This document shows positions 53,765-61,400 of a DNA stretch of 64,000 nucleotides, piece by piece. The DNA is from SABY01 sp964523795. Its GTDB lineage: Bacteria > Bacteroidota > Bacteroidia > Bacteroidales > 4484-276. The first letter of the stretch is position 1. Every line of letters begins with the position of its first letter. The notes beneath the pieces are model-generated. The model ran no database searches. It saw only the letters and a program-made list of their open reading frames with translations, and was not told where the DNA came from. The DNA lies in contig CAZGAO010000018.1 of the NCBI GenBank assembly GCA_964523795.1, positions 1 through 64,000 of the forward strand, read 5' to 3'. Both the position numbers and the translations under genes were made by a program.

Positions 53765-54442
53765 TCAGCGTGCGGACCATTCCCAATTTTCATCAGCGAC
53801 ATAAATATAATCTCCATGTTCATCTAATTGAATCGCGCTCCTTTCAATAAATATCGTCACTTCACCATTCTCAATTTTATCCACATGGGTTTTAGCCAAA
53901 TTTATCCAATCTTCGAATTTTTCCGGTTTAACTTCCATTTCCCTAATCCTTGTATAAATAATTCCTTTTTTAACTTCCGCTGGAAATGCACTATTAAAAA
54001 AGTTATCATAATCTTTATTTTCATAAAAGTCAATTACTTTAAGCATCCAACTTTTTAATTTTTCAGTTATATTTTCATCATTTATCATAAAAATATAACG
54101 CTCTTGATTGTCAACCTGAAAAACATAACCACCCCATAAGTATGTAGGGACTATCTTGACCATTTCGTCATTGTCTTTTACAGGGCTTATTACAAGTTCA
54201 TAGCTATAAAAACCGCGTAATCCATATTCTTGTGTTTTGGCTTGTGGATGATAAACATACAACGCCACTTCATCTTTTACCTCAATTTCGATTGGTTTAG
54301 CAGTAGAACCTTCCTTCAGTTCAACATACTCATTACCATTTTGCAGGTAAACCCCGTAATGGTCAAATTCCGGTGTTTTGTTTTGGGTACATGAGGCCAG
54401 GAAAAAGGCCAGGGTACTAATAAAAAAGACTATTTTTTTCAT
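53765..54442 (-). CDS. lipoprotein paralogue 1
   Basis: A 225-aa lipoprotein (lipobox FFLASCTQNK, cysteine 18). The first 46 residues are nearly identical to those of the protein at 57553-58236, and the DNA 54336-54463 is identical to 58130-58257 for 128 bases. The rest has diverged but retains the layout. It is adjacent to the beta-propeller protein and probably duplicated with it. The function is unknown. Confidence 0.65.
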   Translation of the reverse strand: MKKIVFFISTLAFFLASCTQNKTPEFDHYGVYLQNGNEYVELKEGSTAKPIEIEVKDEVALYVYHPQAKTQEYGLRGFYSYELVISPVKDNDEMVKIVPTYLWGGYVFQVDNQERYIFMINDENITEKLKSWMLKVIDFYENKDYDNFFNSAFPAEVKKGIIYTRIREMEVKPEKFEDWINLAKTHVDKIENGEVTIFIERSAIQLDEHGDYIYVADENWEWSAR

Positions 54443-54540
54443 ATTGTTCTGTATTTAGTTTTCCCCCTACTCTTTAGGCTTTTCGGGATCCGCCCCCGCT
54501 TTTTTGGCCTGTGCGGGACAAGCATTTTCTCTCTTTTTCT

Positions 54541-57375
54541 TTATTCGTTTTCTACCTCAATTCCACCAATTCTTTTCCAGGTTTTGCCATCTTCCGAGCA
54601 ATGTAAACCCTTAGTCCCATATAAATAAATCATCAATTTATTATCATCATTCGCTATAAAACCACCGCTGGGGTAAGCAAGATTTTTCGGCAGGTCAAAC
54701 TCACGCCAGTTGACATCTCCGATTAAATATCCAATAGAGTAATCGTTTACTTTCTTATAGCCATCCGGCGAACCTTCAAGATGCTGGTATTTGATTCCAT
54801 AAAAAATATCAGCACTGCTCTTTGGATCCGCATCCACAAATCCAATATCAGCATCCTCTATCATTCTCAATATTTCCCATGCTTTGCCATTATCTGTGGA
54901 TTTTAGTAGATACCGCTTTAAATTTGAATACGGCTTATCAGAATCAAGCGAAAATATTATACAGTTATCTTTATAGAATTGAGGAATTATTGTGGGTGCC
55001 CAATTGCCATGGAGTGGTACTTCAGGGAGTATAGTTTGAAGATTGTTATTGCAAGGCTTAAATGTCCATCCACCATCATTGCTTACTTCAAGACTAACCT
55101 TATCGTAATTAATTGCATTAAGGTTAAAGATTTTATCACCATCATCCTGTGAGATTAAAAAACCGTAACTATCACGCAATTCAGTCCCTCCATTGGTATT
55201 TTTATCATATCGTACCAGTACACGATTATTATCACCAGCTCGGAAATAAACAATATTTTCGTTTTTAGGATGAAACTGCACATTACTAAGTTCACGATAA
55301 TTTTCCAATGCCTCCCACCTCTTCCCCTTATCAAAACTAATCGCACATTTTGTATATCTATCTACTTCTTTATATGTTAGCCATATTTCGCCGGAATTAT
55401 TTGGTGAGATGCTAATATTTCCAGATTCAATGCCGTAATGACCAGATTCTGAATATATCATATCCCACTCAACCAAATCAGTTGATTTCCAAACACCGTA
55501 CTTCTGTGTATCCGAATGATTGGCGTTGTTAAGCATAACATAAAAAATCCTATCGTTACTTTCATACACAAAGTCTTTAATATCGGAATGGGGTAAAACT
55601 CCATAATTGAGGCCTATTAAAGTTTGGTCAGATACATACCCTATTTGCGCGTTTGATGAAATAAAATAACCCTCAGCATCGTAAGATTTTGCTATTCCGG
55701 TAATTTTCTCAAATTTTGATAAATCTACATCTATTTTCTCAAAAGAAAAGGTAGGTAGCTCTGTTCTATAAATATCTTTGTTTATAATTTCACCATTCTT
55801 CACAGCAAATGTTGCTATTACGATTTCTTCATTATCACAAAATATGCTGGATACGTTTTTACCTGCCAGTAAATTACCATCAATGTTTTCCCATTGTTGA
55901 TAGTTAACCCTATCATTTAAAAACAAACCATAATTTGTTGCTGCTAAAAGATTTAAACCGCTTTTATCAGGGAAGCAATAAATACCTGAAATTAGGATTG
56001 GGTAGTTATTATAATTCTTAGCTTTAAGGTTTTCGGCAATCTTACTATTAAGCCAGGTATTGCCGTTATCCGATGAATACAATATTGTATTATTGGCTAC
56101 AAGAAGAAAAATTAAATTCTGTTCATTTGGGCAAAATGCTATTTGACTAACCTGCCCATTATAAACATTTTTCCAGTAGAAACCACCATCCGTAGTCCTG
56201 AAAAGACCCTTATCGGTAATTATAAATATTACATCATCCTCAGGCTTAACGAATATGGATGTAATCCCAATTCGATCGGGCAATCCATTATTTATTGTGA
56301 TCCAGTTTTTACCTGCATCCAGCGATTTTTCAACTGATCCTCCGTCCACTACTCTGTAAATTGCCTTATTAACCAATGAAAAAGAAAATGATTGCAATTG
56401 ATGATCACCGTAAACGCGATCCCAACAGTCGCCTGCCAAATTGCATTTGCGATACAATACATCTTTGTATAATAAGCATAAGTTTCCTTGGGGATCAAAA
56501 GAAAACTTATTGAGTACTTGGTTATTTCTTGAATATTTTGCAATATCCTGTTTAGTGTGATCTATCTTTAATACTTCAGTTAAATCCCGGGCTTGTTCTG
56601 CATATTTACAATCACCAAAGTCATTCAGAAATATTTGTAATTCAGCAATTGAAGGATTTTCGTAAACTGATTTCCAAACAGCTTCTACCTTCAGCGAATC
56701 AACAGTTTTGGTAAACCTCCCATTAGGGTAACTACCCTGATAAGCATCGATGTCATCAATATTAAGATCCTCTTGTATCTTTTTCCATAGTAGAAGTTCA
56801 GCTAAGTTCTGCTTGGCCTCGTTTACGTGTTTGGATTCAGGATAGCTGCTCACAAAATCATCTACCTCAGAGATCGAAAGAGAGTTTCGTACCTTGGCAA
56901 AATTATAATCATCGTAGCTTCCGACTATTTCATAATAAAATTGTGAATCTTTACATTTTTTCAGATACTTAGCAATTAATACTGAATCCTGCAGATTTCC
57001 AAATACCCAATCAGACAATTCCTTGTCAACACGCTTATAAGTTTCACCTATCAAATAAATCGAAAAATATTCCTCATACTTTTCCAGGTTCTTTTGAGAG
57101 ATGTCATTCTTAAATTTATCAGCCTGATTCAAAAAATCAAAGGCAGTCATCAAGTCAAATCCATGAAACTCGCTATCTGAATAAATCAGCCCTAAAGCAA
57201 AATTTGCTATGGCATCATTTTCATTTTGATCAAGAATATCATCAAAGAGAACTACAGCTTCACCGTAATTATCTCCCTCCAATTCTTTAAATCCTTTTTT
57301 ATAGTTTTGAGAATTAACGTTTAATGCTGCCACGCAGAAGCATAAAAGCACAATAATTTTTGTAAATTTTTTCAT
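54541..57375 (-). CDS. exported TPR and BNR/YCF48-type beta-propeller protein
   Basis: A 944-aa protein with a signal peptide (about 1-22, NVNSQ) and TPR-like helices (about 25-90, KGFKELEGDNYGEAVVLFDD). A long region with repeated BNR/Asp-box motifs (S-x-DxGxxW: SLDAGKNWI, TTDGGFYWK, SSDNGNTWL, and SNDGGWTFK) follows. Such propellers are typical of sialidase- or VPS10-like proteins that bind glycans or peptides; no catalytic residues were assigned. It is located between two paralogous lipoproteins. Confidence 0.7.
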   Translation of the reverse strand: MKKFTKIIVLLCFCVAALNVNSQNYKKGFKELEGDNYGEAVVLFDDILDQNENDAIANFALGLIYSDSEFHGFDLMTAFDFLNQADKFKNDISQKNLEKYEEYFSIYLIGETYKRVDKELSDWVFGNLQDSVLIAKYLKKCKDSQFYYEIVGSYDDYNFAKVRNSLSISEVDDFVSSYPESKHVNEAKQNLAELLLWKKIQEDLNIDDIDAYQGSYPNGRFTKTVDSLKVEAVWKSVYENPSIAELQIFLNDFGDCKYAEQARDLTEVLKIDHTKQDIAKYSRNNQVLNKFSFDPQGNLCLLYKDVLYRKCNLAGDCWDRVYGDHQLQSFSFSLVNKAIYRVVDGGSVEKSLDAGKNWITINNGLPDRIGITSIFVKPEDDVIFIITDKGLFRTTDGGFYWKNVYNGQVSQIAFCPNEQNLIFLLVANNTILYSSDNGNTWLNSKIAENLKAKNYNNYPILISGIYCFPDKSGLNLLAATNYGLFLNDRVNYQQWENIDGNLLAGKNVSSIFCDNEEIVIATFAVKNGEIINKDIYRTELPTFSFEKIDVDLSKFEKITGIAKSYDAEGYFISSNAQIGYVSDQTLIGLNYGVLPHSDIKDFVYESNDRIFYVMLNNANHSDTQKYGVWKSTDLVEWDMIYSESGHYGIESGNISISPNNSGEIWLTYKEVDRYTKCAISFDKGKRWEALENYRELSNVQFHPKNENIVYFRAGDNNRVLVRYDKNTNGGTELRDSYGFLISQDDGDKIFNLNAINYDKVSLEVSNDGGWTFKPCNNNLQTILPEVPLHGNWAPTIIPQFYKDNCIIFSLDSDKPYSNLKRYLLKSTDNGKAWEILRMIEDADIGFVDADPKSSADIFYGIKYQHLEGSPDGYKKVNDYSIGYLIGDVNWREFDLPKNLAYPSGGFIANDDNKLMIYLYGTKGLHCSEDGKTWKRIGGIEVENE

Positions 57376-57402
57376 AAGCTAAAATTTTTTAAGCTCTTCC
57401 CA

Positions 57403-57428
57403 ACTCTTTAGGCTTTTCAGGATCCGCC
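57403..57428. repeat. intergenic short repeat, middle copy of three
   Basis: actctttaggcttttc and ggatccgcc-like sequence recurs before three genes of the block (54469-54494, 57403-57428, 58263-58288), each time 30-90 bases after a stop or before a start. It could be a shared regulatory or processing site. Confidence 0.55.
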
Positions 57429-57552
57429 GTTAATATTTTTTTGCATTTATTTAATAATATTCAATTTCTCTCTCAACTAGATATGAGGGATTTTCTGTAT
57501 GATTTAGTTATTGTTTTCATAATTTTTTCCTTTCCATGTTTTCTATTTGCAT

Positions 57553-58236
57553 TCACCCCCACCTGCCATTACCCCAATGCCGGTAGCAGCTAGTACCGAT
57601 ACAAATTTCGGAGGTGGCTGGTTTCAAAATCACCTCTTCTTCATTATCCAACTTTTTCATATCTATTTTCATCTGATTAATAAAACGCTGCATTTGTAGC
57701 GGGTTACTTTTCATTCCTTGAATGATTTGTTCTATCTCGGCGGGGCTAATCCGGGAACGCTCGCTATCTGGTATAGTGATTTCTATTAGTGCGGCAAAGT
57801 TTTCCTGCTCAAAATCATCAATCACCTTTTGCATCCAATTTTTGAGGGATTCTTTTATGTTTTTGTTCTCAACCATGAAAGGGTAGTTTTCATATATATC
57901 CCCTCGTATCCTTAGAAGGATTTTACCACCAAATACCTCTGAAGTAAGTTTTACCATTTCATCATTTACATCCACCGGGGCAAGTTCGTATTCTATTTCT
58001 CTATTCTGCCTGAGCATGTATGCATGAGTTATAGCAGCAGGGGAATAAACATATAAAACCACATCACCCTCCACAATCACTTCGGGCAGATTTATTTCAT
58101 CGCCCTCTTTCAGTTCGATGTATTCATCCCCATTTTGCAGGTAAACCCCGTAATGGTCAAATTCCGGTGTTTTGTTTTGGGTACATGAGGCCAGGAAAAA
58201 GGCCAGGGTACTAATAAAAAAGACTATTTTTTTCAT
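57553..58236 (-). CDS. lipoprotein paralogue 2
   Basis: A 227-aa lipoprotein (lipobox FFLASCTQNK). Residues 1-35 are identical to the protein at 53765, followed by VYLQNGDEYIELKEG. The region beyond about residue 50 is diverged. It ends with CIGTSCYRHWGNGRWG. It precedes the beta-propeller gene by 177 bases. Role unknown. Confidence 0.65.
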   Translation of the reverse strand: MKKIVFFISTLAFFLASCTQNKTPEFDHYGVYLQNGDEYIELKEGDEINLPEVIVEGDVVLYVYSPAAITHAYMLRQNREIEYELAPVDVNDEMVKLTSEVFGGKILLRIRGDIYENYPFMVENKNIKESLKNWMQKVIDDFEQENFAALIEITIPDSERSRISPAEIEQIIQGMKSNPLQMQRFINQMKIDMKKLDNEEEVILKPATSEICIGTSCYRHWGNGRWG

Positions 58237-58382
58237 ATTGTTCTGTATTTAGTTTTCTCCCTACTCTTTAGGCTTTTCGGGTTTCGCCCCTGCTTTGTTG
58301 GCCTGTGCAGGGCAGGTGTGATATTTTACATTTCAATTCATCAGCAACTTTAATGCTTTTATTTCACAAAATTCCCCAATTT

Positions 58383-58409
58383 CCAGGCAGCGCATAAAGC
58401 GCTGCCTGG
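58383..58409 (-). terminator. terminator-like hairpin after the subtilase
   Basis: Arms ccaggcagcgc and gcgctgcctgg (11 bp, perfect) with a 5-base loop, 14 bases after the stop of the protease gene. The T-tract on the minus strand is weak. Confidence 0.6.
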
Positions 58410-58422
58410 CTCAGGGGTGGGA

Positions 58423-61400
58423 TTATTGAAGCACCAGCTTCTTTACAGATAACATTCCTTGGTTTGTTATTTTCAGGTAGTAAATTCCTTTCGGATAAGA
58501 TGATAAATCGATGCTGAATTGATTCGATTGTTGCTTGCCTTTCATCAATGTAGCGGTATGAATATCCAAAACTTCCCAATCCAATGACGAAGGATCACCA
58601 AACGAAATGATCCGGAACTCGCCGGTAGAAGGATTTGGATAAACTTCGACAGAAAAATCTAAACTTGTTTCATCTATGCGAGTCACATAAATGCCTTTGA
58701 TAGCTGATAAACCGTGGTTTGTAAAATATCCGGCATTTGGCATGCTTTCATCAAAAGTTACCTGTAGCGGTGTTTCGTGTCCGGTCTCTGGATTAAATAT
58801 GCGGAAGTGCATGGGTTCGGATTCAGTGAAACCTTCTATCTCTTCCGTTGATGGATCATTTCCAACAGCAACCATTACCATTGTCATATTTGAAATAATT
58901 TCTGAATATCCGAGAACTGTTCCTTCATTATTAAAAATTCCGATTTGACAGCCTGAAGGAAATTCAGAAAGTAGAAGCTCGGACAATGAAATAACATGGG
59001 TGAACGGAGAGAAATCAATTGTTCCCCAACGCGACGTCTGTTTGTTTGAAACCGGATAGCTTTGTTTCATTTGCTTCCCGGTGCATTGCGGATAAGTCAG
59101 CATAACATCATCTGAGATTTTAATTTCGTAAGCCTGTCCGGGGATTAGTTCAGTCAGAGAATATACTTCCATTTGTGGCCACCAAACCTTGCATCCAATC
59201 AAATCTTTAACAATAACGATATTGTCGATTTCCTGCCCAAACATCTGATTAATATCTACCGGACAGGATGAAAGCACCGGCAAATAATGCCACGTGTTTT
59301 CGGAGGCTGACAGCGTTAGGCTACTGCCCGAAAGCGGCAATCCGCAAATTGACGCACCGCTGTGAGCAGTACTCATTTTCATCACATATCCTGATTCAAT
59401 ATTCCAATCGCCGATCGTGTTTATTGAGAATTCGGGCCAGTAAATCGAATTAAGGTTTCGCATAATGATAAGATCATTAACCATCGGCGCAAAAAGCGTT
59501 TCCACATCTGGATTTGAAGGCTCAACATACAGCGAAACACTATTCCAGTTTTCGAGCAATGTCAATTCCTGGCATAGCTGGCAGTTGAGCGAAACCAAAC
59601 TTGAGAAGCCCCAATTGGCAAACATTCCCTGGTCGGGCATGTAGGGATCGTAAGTTGCAACTGCATTATATGTTTCCTGTGTGCTGCAACTGTAGATTTT
59701 CCATTGTATGGTTTCTCCAATTGCAAAACCATCCTTTTCTGCAGTGGCAGGGTCATCTTCGTAAGCCATGATAACCAAACCAGGAGCACCTGTCCATTGT
59801 ACATTACCGCCACATTGTTCGGTGCCGTTATCATCCAGATAAAAAACACCTATCCAGTCGTCGGCTTGTAAAGGGCCGCCAAAAATGTTCGGGTTAGATT
59901 CCAATGGAATAGAAATGGTGTGATAGGAACCTGTAACTATAAATTCCCATCCGGGATCACAGGAAGTGCTAATTCCGGTGAAATCCTGATCGTAGATATT
60001 TACAAGTACATTTTCAAAACTTTTTGAGGATGGTGAGAAAATCCATTCTGCTTTTGCGGGGGTTATTGTTCCGCTCCATGCAGATGGAACGATTGCTGAA
60101 TAGATTCCTTCGGCATTGGTAAGCACAGAAGATTCACCGCTAACCAGCACTTCAATATTACCAACAGGATTGCCATTGGCTTCATTAATAATTTTCCCGT
60201 TGATGCTTACCTGGCTTAATGGTGGTTCCCATGAAAAAGGTGGGAATTCGATGGTGAAACTTGATGTGGTAACCATGGAATAGGCATATCCTGGCTTCAA
60301 TTCTGAAAACCCTGCATTAGCCGGCGTCCATGTTTTGAAAGTGCTCCAATCGTAAATTTGCTGAATCTGATTGAGATGACCATTAAACAAATCTACAATA
60401 GCAACGGGGACATCCGTAAGAACGGGTAAAAATGTTGTCGAATTCACGATCTCAAAAGTTTGATCCGATACAGGAACACCATACACCGGCAGGCATACTT
60501 GCGGATTGGTGAAATTGGCACGATAACCGACTGCTCCCCAGTTGCCGATATTGTTTATGCCTGTGGCAGGATTATAGGTCTTGTTCGCCTCATCCATAAT
60601 GATAGCCAGGCTATTTGTGACCGGAGCCAATACTTCAGGAACGGTTCTATCCGAATTGTCGATGTAGGAAGATATTCCGCGCCAGCCAGCCTGACTAATA
60701 GGAATCAATTGCCCGGGAATATGCAAAACACATTGCTCAGATACCACAAGATTGCATTGCTCAGGTCCGGAAGCAGAAAGTGAAAGTACTACTTCGCCAT
60801 TCAGAATATCGCTGTTTCCCAAATGATAGTTTGCTTGCAAATTAGAAGGATTATCAAAATAGCCATCTCCTTCGGTGCTCCATTCAAAGGATGCGCCATT
60901 TTCAATCGTTGCGCTCATTTGATAAGGGAACCATTGATCCGAATTAAAATCATAATCCGCACAATCCAGCCAAAAGTCTGGAGCCAAGGTTATTTGTGGA
61001 TCGGCCTGGATGTTAAGATTAATACAAGCAACTACTGGGACTGTGCAGCCACCCAAGGGTTCTGCTTCGAGGCACAAAGTTACCTGCTGATTGGCAATAT
61101 CCATTGTTCCCGGAGTGTAGCTTGTGCTGGCTTGCGTCGGATTTGCAAAAATGCCATCGCCGGATGTAGCCCATAAAATACCTGAGGAGTGCATCACTGT
61201 GCTTAACAATTGCACTACTGTGCTTGCGCAAATAATTGAACCACTCAAGGGTTGCTGAATATTTACTGATGGTGGCTCTGTTAAAGTTAAATCGAAACAA
61301 TCAGCCGTACCAATAAGGCATGGGGCCAAAGGTTGTGCCGAAAGGCAGATGGTAACAATTACAGGGTCGGATGGTGCAGGATGATAAACGGTATTTAATT

